Shown here piece after piece: positions 20,881-32,982 of a stretch of 55,395 bases of DNA. The notes below the pieces were generated by a model. It saw only the letters and a list, made by a program, of their open reading frames with translations. It was not told the DNA's origin and did not search any database. The DNA is from Rhizophlyctis rosea (Eukaryota > Chytridiomycota > Chytridiomycetes > Rhizophlyctidales > Rhizophlyctidaceae). Both the position numbers and the translations under genes were made by a program. The stretch lies in contig JADGJC010000279.1 of assembly GCA_027596075.1 (NCBI GenBank), positions 1-55,395 of the forward strand. The letters run 5' to 3'. The first letter of the stretch is position 1; every line of letters starts with the position of its first letter.

Positions 20881-22402
20881 ATGGATGTAACAACACACAT
20901 CCCTAAAGAGTTATGGATCGAGATCCCAGCTCTCCTGCGCAGTCCAATCAACGTCTTCAACACCAACCGCTTCTTCCGCTCCCTTGGCAAAGACTTTCAT
21001 ACCCGTTGTCGTTACCTGTGCAATCGGCACGGCACCCGCCCCGCCCTCCTATACGCTGTCCAGTGCCACTGCCGGTTGCTAAGTCCCACTCTTATCACGC
21101 TCCTCCTCCAAGCCGGAGCCTCTCTTCCGCGCTGTGTAATGCAGGATGTTGTCAAATCCTCCACAACAGACACCAAGTATGCCGCTGACGTCGTGATAGC
21201 TATCCTTTTGGCAGGCCACCAAACATACGGCAACAACCTCCAGCTCAATCGTAATGACAGCGACGATTTTGCTAATGCTGTCCAACCACCCCGATATGAG
21301 ATTAATCCGCAATCCAAGGAAACGCGGATCAAACTCATCCGCGACCTCATTACCACGTACGGCTTCATTCCAACTTCACAGGAAGGAATTCAGGACCTGG
21401 CCACTTCCGACAATGAGGAGGAGTACAAAGCCTTCCTCCTGTTTCAATCCGCTGGTTTCAACTGCACCAAATTCATCGCCCAAATCAACGACAAGGTCAT
21501 GCTCCAGACACTGATGTACCGGCACAACCTTAAGGACATCCAACGCCTTCTCGACCGTGGCTTTGAACTCACCACAGTAGCCACAACCATACTCAAAGAT
21601 TCGCACCGCTTCCTTCCTTGTATCTCCACCTCTGCATTGCTTTCCCGCAATTCACCCTCCTCGAGCAAGCCAAAATACACCTCCGCCACAAAATCAAAAC
21701 TTCGCACGATTACTCCAACCGCGTCATCTGTCCCATACAAAAGGAATTTCCCGAAATCACCGACAAGGTAGTCGCATCCATTTTTGAGGACCTTGTGCAA
21801 AACGACATGGCTCGTATGCCCGAGCTTTAATCACTTGAAAGACTGGCGATTTTTCATTGATCGGTTCGGGTCCACCCATGTTATTACTGCGACTTTCTTT
21901 GATAGAGCTGTGCGGGGTTGGAGTGGCCATGAAATCTATTGTTCTGAAGGGGTGGACAAGATATTGCCAGAGTTGCTGGGAGATGGCATCGAATTACGAC
22001 CCCGCCACTGTAGGTTCTTGTCAAGACGAGTTGGGTACACGAACCACAGACCAGTTGGGAACGCTTTTGTTGGGTGGGTGGTGGGGAGAAGGGGTGCCAT
22101 GAACAAGGAGGAAAAGAACGAGTGGATTCACAATCTGAAAGACGCTGTTAGGGACGTTGGTAAGTATGGTGATGGGGGGCTGGTGGATGGAGTTTGATAT
22201 TCTCAAATATCATGGTCATCGCTGGAGAACACCCCCTCATCAAACTCTTATCCCTTCTTTTCTTTTCTTCAATGTTCTAGAGCTTGGGTTCAACATCCCC
22301 AACGATGAGGACGACGGGTACGGAAGGGACAATCGATCAATGGGGAGTGTCAAGGCTGTACAGGCGATTCAGAAATGTATCCGCGCATTGAAAGCGAAGT
22401 GA
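20881..22402 (+). pseudogene. LPKELW-family member C, two frameshifts
   Basis: This is the only copy on the plus strand. From the ATG at 20881 it reads MDVTTHIPKELWIEIPALL, FFRSLGKDFHTRCRYLC, LLLQAGASLPRCVMQDV, GHQTYGNNLQLNRND, FNCTKFIAQINDKVMLQTL and DIQRLLDRGFELTTV. A frameshift near 21610-21620 moves the reading to the frame with FPQFTLLEQAKIHLRHK and FPEITDKVVASIFEDLVQ. A second shift near 21810-21830 moves it again, to DWRFFIDRFGSTHVITATFF and GWVVGRRGAM. The last exon ends VQAIQKCIRALKAK at 22402. All regions of the family are present in order, so this is a full-length but disrupted copy. The function of the family is unknown. Confidence 0.78.
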
Positions 22403-22893
22403 TGTGCACATCGTAATATAAATCATGTAACATCAAGGTAGTCATCGGAGGCATTCGGCAACCTACATACAATTTTAACTCACCCATTTCAATTTGTGAC
22501 GAACAGAGATCATCATATCCAGCTTCACTGGGATGATGTGGTAGCAACCGGGACTTCTCGCGACATTTTGGATGTATAAGCTGTTGCAAGCTTAGCGCTT
22601 GTTACTGAAGTCAGAATCAGTCCATTTCCTGGCTGGCGCTGATGACGAGAATAAGGAATTTTTTGATTCGTTGAGCATTTGAATTCGGTTCTCCTGGATG
22701 GGTTTGTGTGCGTGTGCGTGCCTCTTGATGACCCATCGCATGAAAGGTGGAAATAGCTCAACTGAAGACAACCATAGCCCCATACTTATTCGAAAAAATC
22801 CACAGCATCACGTCGAATGAGGATGATCTGCAGGTTGTGCTGCGGTGGTTTCTCTCCCGTCACGCACTTTCCGCAGAGGTTGTATATTTACTT
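22403..22893. other. Spacer between convergent family copies C and D
   Basis: 491 bases between the ends of copies C and D. No gene recognised. Confidence 0.45.
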
Positions 22894-24456
22894 TCATTCT
22901 TCCAATGCTTTTATACATTTTCGGATCGCTTGTAAAGCCAAAACGCAGCCGTTAGCGCGACCAGATTTAGAGGAGTGTTTTTCGGTGGTTTCGTTGCGGG
23001 ATTCTGTGGCAAAGATTCCGAAGTGAAAGAAGGGGAGAATCTTTGATTAGAAGCCTTGTTTACGGTTTTCTCTGATGGCAATCAGGTGGAATGGGGATGG
23101 CTCGAAAGCACCAGGATGCTGCTTACCAATCTCCTTCACAGCTGTTTTCAACTGCTCGATCCAAGTGCCCTTATCCTCACGAGGCATCACGTCCGCCCTA
23201 TCTATCACCCACCGCAGAAACGCCTTAACAACCGGTCCATGATTCTTATTGGCCGTCCTCCCAACCAAGAATTTACAATATTCTGGCCGAAGCACCATCC
23301 CTTCTTCCAAACAAACCGGTAAATCGTCATCAATGGTATCCCTCCCATCAGAACTAGGCCAATTGTTCCGCCAAGTGGTCATCATATTTCTGAAAATCTT
23401 CCCTGGGACCTCATATCTCTTCCCAAACCGGCGGATCAACCACCGCCATTCATCGGATCCACATGCACTGATGGAACGGTCAGTCTGGAGGATGGTGTCA
23501 GTGTAGAGGGTGTTGATTTCCCCATCGGATAGGTCCCGGAATTCAGATTGGATGTAGGAATTGAAATCGGAGGAGTAGATGGTGCAGTAGTGGTTGGTGC
23601 TGATCTTGAGAAGGCTGTGCTTCTTGATCATACTGGCGATGCTTCCTTTGGCCCGTTGAAGAAGCTCAGAGTGTGGGACGATTGTGCGGAGGAGAGGGAG
23701 GTAGGTGAAGAACTTGCTGTGATCTCTGGATAAGAATTCGCCTACTCGTTTGCTGAGTTTGAAGCCGCGGTCGAATAAATATTGTAGATCTTTGGTTTCT
23801 TGCGCGTGGTTGGTACGTTCCAGCAGGCTGATCATTTGCTGATCATTGATTTTTGCAATATATTGGGTGCAGTTGAATCCGACGGTTTCAAAGGGGAGAA
23901 ACAGATCGTAAAAGTTTTGCTTTTTGGAGGATGCAAGAAAATCAAGATTATCTCCTTGGCTTGGGATGAATCCGTAGGTGGTAACGAGGCGCTTGATCTC
24001 TTCTATGGCCGAATCCAGTTGCTGTTGAGAACTGTAGTAAGCGCTGAGTGAAAGAAGGGCATTATTGAAGGCGTATGTGTCGTCGTATTTTAGTCCGAGG
24101 TCATTGCCGTACTTTTCGTAGCCTGCGGTGAGGATGACCAATAGCAGTTCTGGCAAGATTCTCCCACTAGTGGAAGAGTGAACAATAGTCTGCACCACGG
24201 CACGGGGAAGGGAGGCGCCGGCTTGCAGGAGGAGGCTAACGACTTTGGGTGGTTGCAGCAATTTAAGGTGGAGTTTGACTGCATTGACAAGTGCTGTGCG
24301 GGTGCCGTAGCGGTTGCGAAGGTAGCGGGAACGAGTGTGAGGGTCTTGGCCAAGCGAGCGGAAAGAGCGACTTGTACGAAAGAGATTGGCAGGGTACCGT
24401 AATGGGGCAGGAATTTCTATCCACAGCTCTTTTGGAAGGAGAATTGTTATGTCCAT
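22894..24456 (-). CDS. LPKELW-family member D, intact lineage-specific protein with F-box-like start
   Basis: This is the only undamaged copy: exon 1 is 23127-24456, exon 2 is 22894-23003, and the intron of 123 bases starts GTAAGC and ends CACAG. The product is about 479 residues. The start MDITILLPKELWIEIPAPL resembles the first helix of an F-box (leucine-proline then hydrophobic residues). LLLQAGASLPRAVVQ and LQYLFDRGFKLS resemble weak ankyrin-type helices. The middle holds FNCTQYIAKIND and WRWLIRRFGKRYEVPGKIF. The C-terminus ends GCVLALQAIRKCIKALEE and is shared by all copies. There is no signal peptide or membrane segment. F-box and ankyrin likeness is a visual judgement and no function is claimed. 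Its survival beside three dead copies suggests it is the family member under selection here. Confidence 0.85.
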
Positions 24457-25067
24457 GGCGGGAGTCGACAGCGGGTATTGGGGTAAGAAAGCTTGCTATC
24501 TTCCGAAAAAACAAGTGCGAACGGAGCGTCTCGTAATCCGAATGAATATACAGAAGTCCACCTCTAGCCTTTGGCTCTTTTGTTAGTTCTCACTTAGTTC
24601 GAATCGTTTCTGACTTAGTGTTCGGCCTTCGCTCACAGGCCCAAACAGTTTCACCGCGATTTGTTTATGAGGAAGGAAAGAGACATAAGCAGCGCATTGC
24701 AATTTGCAGCTCATTGTGGGCAGTCAATGCCAATCGTGACCGGAGGTCAACTTTTCCAATTCGTTTATCCTGTTTAGGGAAAAATCTTGTCTATTACCTC
24801 AATTTGGTGTGATGTGATATTTCTTCAAAAGGATGTACTACCAGGCACACACAGACGCAGAGATGCGTTGCATTGTTGTACTGTTGTACGAGTGGCAGTG
24901 AAGAAGGCCACCATTCCCATCGTGTTCCATCCCCAAATTGACATTTCAACACGGGCATCCCATCTCCCGCAAACGCATGTTTTCTGCCTTCAACACCTGA
25001 TATCACCACCATCCTCTCTAGTCTCTCTATTTTCTGCCTTCCTTCAGATAGCGACCTCAATGCCGCC
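24457..25067. promoter_or_regulatory. Divergent upstream region, family copy D / F-box-JmjC gene
   Basis: 611 bases between two divergent start codons. The F-box-JmjC start sits in the context GCCGCCATGG at 25062-25071, an excellent Kozak match. No further motif was identified. Confidence 0.35.
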
Positions 25068-28000
25068 ATGGGCGTGTACCCTCCACCCTCAACACCACCG
25101 CCTCCTACCCACAACACCTCTGTCGATGCAACATCAGATCGTACTAAAAGTCTTGGTGCCCTCTCCCTCCTCACCGACGAAATAATCTTTGAGGAGATAT
25201 TCTCCCAATTTGATGTCGAGGCTCTCAGAACGCTATGTGCAACTTCACGTCTTCTCCGTCATTTTGCATCAGACGTGCAACTCTGGCGACAAAAGTGCTT
25301 GCAACGCTGTGCGGCGGAGAAGGTGGAGGGAGGTGTCATCTACAAAGGTAGCTGGCAGGTTACGTATCACTTCCCTGGTGACCTTGAGGGGACCCCGGTG
25401 GGACAAAAACGGAGAGTCGAATTGGGCCAAAAAGTCTTTTCATACACCCAAAATCCGCCATACTGTGAGTTGCGCAGTCATCAAGTCATGTAATACGGCT
25501 AGTACCAAAAGCGAAAAGCTGAACCCCACCCCAAACTTCTATCACCATCCATCGAGTCATCCCAGACCTCTCGCCCTTCCTCTACTCCCGCTGGTGTCGC
25601 TCAAACATGGATCTTAGTGCCTTCATCCCCGATTCAATGTCCGACAGTATTCCACACATCCCAGGCAATCACCTCACCGCAGAGACGTTTCAAAAAGAGT
25701 ATGAGTCCCAGTCCCAGCCTGTCATGGTTGGCAAAACACAAATCGTTGATCACTGGTCAGCATTCAAAAACTGGTCAATAGATGTTCTCAAGGAAAAGGT
25801 GTGTTCTCAATGGAGCTACACGCTATCTGGATTTGCAACAGCTCTTCACGCTGACAATCGGCCAAATCCAACTTCAGTACGGCGATGTGCACTTCCGAGT
25901 AGGAAACGAGTACGGCAACCCCCGCAATGTGGACATTTCATTCGCAGCCTATGTTGACTATATGCGTGCACAGGAAGATGAAGCACCTCTATATGTGTTT
26001 GATAAGGCCTTTGGCGAGAAGGCTCCAGATATGCTGAAGGATTATGGGGTAATAAGATTATCCAATACTGTACTTGGTGCTTGAGAACTTTGAAGAAGAA
26101 AACGTAACTTGTTGCATCAATGTTTAATTTGATAGGTCCCACACATATTCCAAGACGACCTCCTCTCCCTCCTGACCACCAAACGCCCCTCCTACCGCTG
26201 GCTCGTCCTAGGCCCCGCCCGCTCCGGTGCATCCTGGCACATCGACCCCCACGGCACATCCGCCTGGAACACCCTCATCTCAGGCCGTAAACGCTGGGCT
26301 CTCTACCCACCACACATCATCCCACCAGGGGTTTCCACCCATCCTTCCTCTACCTCCCCTCTTACACCTGACTTCACTTCCCCGCCGCCCCTATTCTGGT
26401 TCTTGGAGATTTACCCAACGATACCGGTAGAAGACCGTCCCTTGGAGATTGTGCAGGAAGCTGGAGAGACGATATTTGTGCCGGCGGGGTGGTGGCATAC
26501 GGTGTTGAATATTGGTGCAGAGAACGTGGCGGTTACACAGAACTGGTGCGGGAAGTGGAATTTGGAGGGTGTTGTTGCTGAGATGTGTGGTGCTAATCGG
26601 GATGGTGGGGTTGTACATGCGTTTAAAGAAGGAATTCGGAAGGAGTACCCGCACCTCTTGCCTGTGGTGGAGAAAACTATATCCCTCCATGGCCCGACGA
26701 GTGATGATGTTATCAGGAGGGAGGGTTTTACGTCACGGTATGAGTTCATGAATTCGTTTAGTAGTCCGGATGTGTGGTTTCCACGGGTTAGGAACGCTGT
26801 ATGGGAGTGTTGTGGGGAGGTGACGTTTGGTGCTGGGGATGTTGATCCGATTGGGAATGGGGTTAATCCGGTTTATAGGGTTAGACTTGGTGATGCTGTT
26901 GAAGTACCTTCACCGGTGAGGATGTCGCGGAAACGGAGGAGGGGTGATGGTGAAGTTGATGGGGAGGAGAGGGAGATGATTGTGAAGGAATTGGGGGTGG
27001 CGGTACGGACGCAGACACTAATTGTGAAGTTCTATACGCATTTTGGGGATGGCCTGACGGCGTGGGCGTCGGAGGTGAGGGCTTTGGAGGTTTTAGGTGG
27101 GGGTGGTAGAGGTTGTTGTGCAGGTATTTCCACGATTTTGGGAATCGGGAACTTGAGGAACGGTGATGACGAGGAAGGATGGAAGTGGCCTTGGATTGTT
27201 ATGGTCAATCCTGAATCAGTGGGGCATGATGGAGAGGAGGCGGAAGAGGGTGTAATGCGACAACAACCTGTTGGTGAAGTACTGGGAAGGTTGTCGAGTG
27301 AATCCAGAGACGATTTGGTGAGGTGGTTAGCTGACCAACTATCCTACATTCATTCCGCCGTTCCCCCAACATCAACAAAAGCAAATGCCGGGACCAGCAG
27401 ACACGTCCGATCCACAGCGGATTTCGCATATTTGCTAGTGGACGGACTGAGGAACTACGGTATGCGGACAAAAGGACGGTTTCCAGAAATTCTGTATCGG
27501 AAATTGGGGAGTTATTTGCCGGGGAGTGTGGAAGAGGTCTTGGATTGTGTGAGTCGGGAAGGCGCTGGCTGGGGCGTTAGGATCTTGCATGGAGATATGA
27601 CGGCCGGGAATGTGTTGGGTGATGTTGTTGGCGCCAGCTTGGTGGATGGTGCAGAGACAGATTGGATGGACGAAGATGATGATCACAATGACATAGAAGC
27701 AACCACAACCCCTCAATCTATAAGCTGGCACCCAACCCTCCTCATCGACTTTGGCGACTCCTTCCACTGCACCTCAACTCCATCCACCCTAGACCCCCTC
27801 TTCGACATCGCATGCATGCACGTATCCCTATTCCGGTGCGATAAGACACGACTACAGGCCTTCATGCAGCGATATCTTGTGCTGAGAGGTGTGGAGGGGA
27901 GTGAGGAACTGTGGAGGGAGTGGAGGAAGCGGATGATGTGGTATTTGATTTTATGGAGGTTTGAGGGTGTTGGTGGGGGGTTTTCGAAGTGGGTGAGCAT

Positions 28001-28082
28001 GGAGGTCCAGAGGACGGGAGGTGGGGAGGAGGTTGGGTGGGAGGATGTTGAGGGGTGGGTGTTTGGGGAGTGGTGGGGGTAG
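25068..28082 (+). CDS. F-box / JmjC hydroxylase / APH-kinase-like fusion protein
   Basis: Four exons run from the ATG at 25068 to the TAG at 28080-28082. Near the N-terminus LSLLTDEIIFEEIFSQF and LCATSRLLRHFASDVQLW form an F-box. A JMJD6-like cupin follows: RWCRSNMDLSAFIP, YRWLVLGPARSGASWHIDPH with the Fe(II) ligands H and D, SAWNTLISGRKRWALYPP, and the third ligand H in VPAGWWHTVLN. The C-terminal third is a phosphotransferase of the APH/fructosamine-kinase type, with RILHGDMTAGNVLGD (catalytic HGD...N) and LLIDFGDSF (metal-binding DFG-like). A similar F-box-JmjC-kinase order is known from plants (Arabidopsis At1g78280). Expected activities are 2-oxoglutarate-dependent hydroxylation, small-molecule or protein phosphorylation, and SCF ubiquitin-ligase recruitment; the substrates are unknown. 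The acceptor of intron 1 is ambiguous between two nearby AGs. Confidence 0.93.
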
Positions 28083-28526
28083 GGATTCCGAGGTGTGGAA
28101 TAGAAGGGGTAATACAGTAGACAGATTGTGCATGATTCCTGCTCTTGTCTGTTTGTGCGTATGGTGGTCCAGCTTGTGACAAACATCAGTAAAAGATTCC
28201 AAAACACCCCCACCATTACAGTATCTGCACGTTCTCACGACCGCAGGAGACAGCACAGTACGATTCGCAGTTGGTTCCATTACCTAGTCTGGGAATGCTT
28301 GACAAGCCTGATATCCAGAAATTTGAACTCCATTTGGGATCGTGACATTTCAAGAAGGGACTCTGGTTGGTCTGAACTAATTCCACGACACCGGGTTGGA
28401 TGTAACAGGCGGCGCCACCGGCCCAAGTTCAACTTGCGGTCACTTGCGCTCCTGCAGCAGTTGTCGATGAAAAGTGCGCACTATTAACGCAAACCATGCC
28501 TGATCAAGTTGGGTGGGTTTTACAGA
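28083..28526. other. Intergenic between convergent genes
   Basis: 444 bases between the JmjC gene and the membrane-protein copy. Nothing recognised. Confidence 0.45.
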
Positions 28527-29720
28527 TCAGCCGTTTGGTTCGAAAGATATTGCCCCAGTGAAAGCGCACTTTACCCCGAATGTTATGCTGGCCATCAGAA
28601 GAAACGCAAACCAGTAAGGTGCAGCTCCACGCGACTGCTCACAGGTGACGGATCCTCCCCGGCTTGCGATTGTTGAAGTTCCGTCTTGACACCATCCGAG
28701 GAGTTTCCATTTGATGTAGAAGGCGAGACATTCGAAGATGGCAAGCACCACTGGTTGTGAAAGTGGTCGGTTTAGTTTTTCAATTTGCATGAAAGACGGG
28801 TTGAACTCACACTTACCGATACGTAATGCGAGCCAAATCCAATATACTTTCATGACTGGTGCCCATTTCTGATTGGTGACATGTCAGTGTCGCGAACAAT
28901 CCGATGCGCCCCCTCGAAACCAGCATTAGAACCTTGTGGTGATAGTCACACATACCCTCAAGGCACCAAAGATCCCAATGACAGCCATTGCCAGGTCAAG
29001 CCAACGCAAATCCACGACTGATCCAGTACGGGTAGAGTCGCTGATCATCACGATAAAGGCCGATAGCTAAGGGACCGAAGGAGTTGCCCATATTCCACAG
29101 TCCCATCATGGCGGTGCAGACCTGGACATTTTGAAATCGCTTTGAGATTGGAGCGTATGCCAGATTCATGAGACTAGAGAGGAAGAGAATATTGACTTAC
29201 CAAAATGATGCTGGCGATGATGATCGTTCCCGTCCGGTTGGCTGTGTTTGAGAACACGTTTGTAAATCTCGCATGCGGAGTGCAGATGTGAAGTTATAAG
29301 CATGTGTACCTACAACCACAACAGCAGAGTGTCATATTTGCAATCTAAACGATGTGAATCAAAAAAGTGCTTTTGGAAAATATGAGTTGAGCCCGACAGG
29401 CAAAGAATGCGTTGCCTGAATGCGGACAACTGGGTCAGGCGATTCGGACCTGAGATGTGAGATACTACTTGAGGTTTCCGCCTTGCGGGGACCGAGTAAG
29501 ATCCGAAGAGCGTTTCTTTCTGATGTTGAAACCCTACAAAAGGTTCATCCAGAAGTGGAACGTGTTTAGCAGGAACCATGTTCTTTAAATCACAATCGTC
29601 AATCAGGAACGTTGAATTTTGGTTTTAAGGTTTTTAAAGGGTTTGGACCATAGTTGACCATCAGAACTCACCGATGGTGGCACATGAGCCCTCGTGGCGG
29701 GTTGTTTGCCTGCGCTTTTA
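28527..29720 (-). pseudogene. Multi-pass membrane protein family, copy 1 (frameshifted)
   Basis: Minus-strand exons, in order. Near 29690 there is a first-exon remnant, EGSCATIG, with a GTGAGT donor. Near 29200 NRTGTIIIASIIL follows, then VCTAMMGLWNMGNSFGPLAIG and LYPYWISRGFA. After that an extra T near 29012 shifts the frame relative to copy 2. The shifted frame gives LDLAMAVIGIFGALR, then KWAPVMKVYWIWLALRI. The last exon reads VLAIFECLAFYIKWKLLGWC to FEPNG, with its stop at 28527-28529. Four hydrophobic stretches suggest four membrane passes. No start codon in frame was found for exon 1. The family is not one I recognise. The well-preserved last exon suggests recent decay. Confidence 0.6.
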
Positions 29721-30457
29721 CCAGTTTAGGAGCACTACGGCACTGAGTTTATTGGACCATGATAGTCCCGCTTCATGGGTGGTTTGCGGTATATCAGGCG
29801 TGCAAGCTGGAGTGAAGCAGGCGGATGCCGATACATTTATCCATGTCATCTATCCCGTCCCGATGGAGCATCTGCAGCGTCGCTGGCATGTCACCAGCAC
29901 GCGGGTATGGTTGAGATGGATGTGTCTGACAGGGATGCAGATGCAAGCAGTATAAGAAAGTTTCGAAAGAAAGGGGAGAATTGTGAGCACACCTTTCCAA
30001 GAAGAGACATCAAGGCTGAAATGGATATGTTTACAAATGCAGAATTGAGTAATGAAATTGACCTAGACCATTTGAGACCATGCCAACCTATCTTCCATTC
30101 TAGCCAGGAAATGCTTTCGACTGACCGAAGGGAATGACCCGCAATGTCAAGATAAAATACGAGTTTGACAATTGACCATTGAATTTTCTCCTAGCCGAAT
30201 GATGTGATCACCACACAGATGCAGTGATGTTAAGATTGTTTTCATCTATCAGTCGCAACATCAGTATCAACACCAATCAATATTTGTTCGATAGCTGAAC
30301 ACATTCTGATCTGACACAACTGAGAACTTTCAGGAAGGTGATGTCATGGAACTGGTGCAAGTTCAACATTGCATGGACTGCGCTACTTGAGAACTTGATC
30401 TTCGAAATGCTCCACCATCGCTGCAAAGAATGCCTCACAAGTCGATCCACAATTGGA
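29721..30457. other. Spacer between membrane-protein copies
   Basis: About 0.74 kb. Short open frames only; no recognisable gene. Confidence 0.45.
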
Positions 30458-31519
30458 TCAGTTGAAGTCATATGATTTCGCACTGAAGACGAGACATACC
30501 CCAAACACTATATTGAGCAACAGAAAGAGCGGGAAAAGGTGCGGATTGTATGAGCTTGGTTGTTGGCAAGTTGCAAACAAAAAACGGCCCGTGATGGCAC
30601 AGTTGTTGAGGCTCCATTCAATGATGAACCAGAGGATTTCAAAAGTGAGGAGGACAGCTGGAGCCGAGACATGTTAGAATTGATTTCAATGCATGGCGTA
30701 GAATGCCGAAGCATCAATTTGTTCCCGAACCTATGCGAAGACATAGCCAGATCCAGAATACTTTGCTGATGATTCGGGATTTCTGCAGCGCAAAGCATAC
30801 AGTCAGTTCCGACCTAAACATCTTGTCAAGGTACGAAAGGACACATACCCTGACAGCACCAAAGAGACCACAGACTGCCATGACCAGATCCGTCCATGCA
30901 AATCCACGACTGATCCAGTAAGGATAGAGTTTATGGTCAACATCATAGATTCGTATGGCTAAGGGCCCGAGCGAACTTTGTGGAGGCGGTGTTTGAAATG
31001 TCACGATACAATTAGCAGCCTACTCAGTAAAATACGTATGAGATCACAGCGTGGTAAACATCCATGTCAAGAACAGACTACTTACGATGATGGAAAGAGC
31101 AATGATGATCGGTAAAATTTGAGTGCGACAGGGACTCTATCTCAAAGCACAGATTGGTTTCATTCTTGACAAGCCAATTTGGGGGTTGATCTCCATACAT
31201 TATAGTACAAGGACATGGACAGAGTATCACACTTCTGATAGCCCCTTGGCCATGTTGTGAGTACGGAAGAGGCATTGTGGGCGGTGTGAGGTATTAGGGG
31301 TTGGGGGATTGCTTGATGAGGTTGTCAATATGGGAGACCGATTTTGAACTGTGAGAGCGTTGCCGTTCGTTAGTCAAGGTTCGAGAGATTGAAGCTTTTG
31401 GGCAGCGCAGCATCCTATCGACATAAATCACATTGGGAACATTCATCTTGCTTTTAAGGTTTTTACTGGGGATGAGACTCGCCGATGGTGGCACAAGAGC
31501 AGGTTTGTGGCTGTGCCAT
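30458..31519 (-). pseudogene. Multi-pass membrane protein family, copy 2 (degenerate)
   Basis: The layout is the same as copy 1. An ATG at 31519 opens MAQPQTCSCATIG, matching the first-exon remnant of copy 1. RTQILPIIIALSII follows near 31090. Then come LGPLAIRIYDVDHKLYPYW and ISRGFAWTDLVMAVCGLFG, SRIISKVFWIWLCLRIG, and a last exon VLLTFEILWFIIEWSLNNC ending SYDFN at 30458-30460. The exon that in copy 1 reads MMGLWNMGNS is damaged, so the exons cannot be joined in frame with a normal acceptor. The two copies differ at many residues, so the duplication is not recent. The product, if any, would be a small integral membrane protein. Confidence 0.55.
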
Positions 31520-32982
31520 TTTTGGCTGCGCTTTTCTTAGCTGAATGCCTCGTTTTCCAAGCTGCCTGCGACTGTTGTATGATCAATCTGGGCTCACAAC
31601 TTCGGCAAACTTTTGTTGTGCTCAAGTTTGTGGTGAGCGATATGTGGTTTCACACCTCTTGCCTCTGGCGGCATGTTTTGCAGGGTGGTGACATGTCCAA
31701 AGCGTCGACTTCCCATCTTACAAGCTGGCGATAATTCCCCTTTTTATTTTCATGTGACAATAACAATGCCTTTTTGGTGCATCCGTGAAATGCTGACACC
31801 AGCTGGAGCCGCGTGGAGGAGACACCCAAGCTACATACATATATTCATATAAACCGGGTGCAAAGACAAGCGCGCCCAATGCATTCATTAACCGCGTTTC
31901 TCTACAGCGTCGAAGACCAGGCGGAGAAACCTTTCTTTAATGATCTTTCTTGCTATGGACGCTGGTGTTTCATTGAATTTGGTCAATGTGGCTCAGATTC
32001 AAGGAGGTCGATTGATCTCAAAGAGACACCTCGTTTTCCCACAGAGCTGGACACAACCATTATTGGGTGTGCTCGAGGCCGCACAAGATGGTATCAGACT
32101 TTGTTTAGACAAACATTACGCGGTCATCTTCTCTTGGCACTGCCAAGTTTTGAGCGAGAGGGCGAAGTTTTGATCCAACTTGCATGTTGAGAGCAACATC
32201 CGGTGTCCATCACCTAGACCCATCTCTCATTAAATCTCCAACATCCAGAGACTGGATTTAATCGGGCTCTCCTATGGTCCTGTCCAAAAAAGCGTGTACT
32301 GATGCTGTGAATGCGGGGACAAAGCTCAGCACTGCAGAAATAATCACTGTTGAATTTGGACTTCGGCCTTCGGCGGATTGTTCAGAGACTCGGATGCCTT
32401 GGAGCTTCGGACCCTCGCGTGATGTCACAGTCCGTCAATCCCTGCATGAGCCGCGCCAGATGCACCAGCAGAGCTTGCAGCCGTGTCCCAGAGCAAAAAG
32501 AGTCCGCCAAGTTTGAGCCCTCGACCTTTGACGAAATTGAACACAAACGTCGGTTACGACGGTTGACATTGCTCGTAGCAGCTCGGACGCGGAGGGAGGT
32601 ATGAAATGGTACGTGCCTTCCCTTTACTTCCATATCCGACAGAGGTGCAGGACTTAGCTTAAGTGAACGTGAAACACAACCTCGACAATACACTTCAGTT
32701 GGATCGGACTTCTGGTCAAAAAGCAAAGCCAGTTCCCGGTGTTAATTCTTTTGACGCGCACGAAGCTTATATATCAAGCTATCTACATATGCTATCTACA
32801 CAGACTCCTTTCCCAACAACTTTTCATTGCGTATTAAAGCACCTACGCTACGTAAATTACACGCCCCACTCACACGTCCCCCAATGCGCCCTCTACATCT
32901 GCACCTTATGGACACTAGTCTTTCTACATATCTACTCAGTTACATTACCCTACATATCGTCTCTCCCTGTCCGCTTCCATTT
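31520..32982. other. Stretch without a recognisable gene
   Basis: About 1.46 kb. Open frames at 31813-32190 (+), 31940-32173 (+) and 32382-32726 (-) show no family I can name. It could contain further gene remnants. Confidence 0.4.

Noticed and set aside
20481..20906. Plus-strand open frame with several cysteines as a zinc-finger or transposase relic
   Set aside because: The cysteine spacing fits no known finger and no terminal repeats were seen.
31813..32190. Plus-strand open frame as a gene
   Set aside because: No domain, no supporting splice pattern and a competing overlapping frame; left as unassigned sequence.
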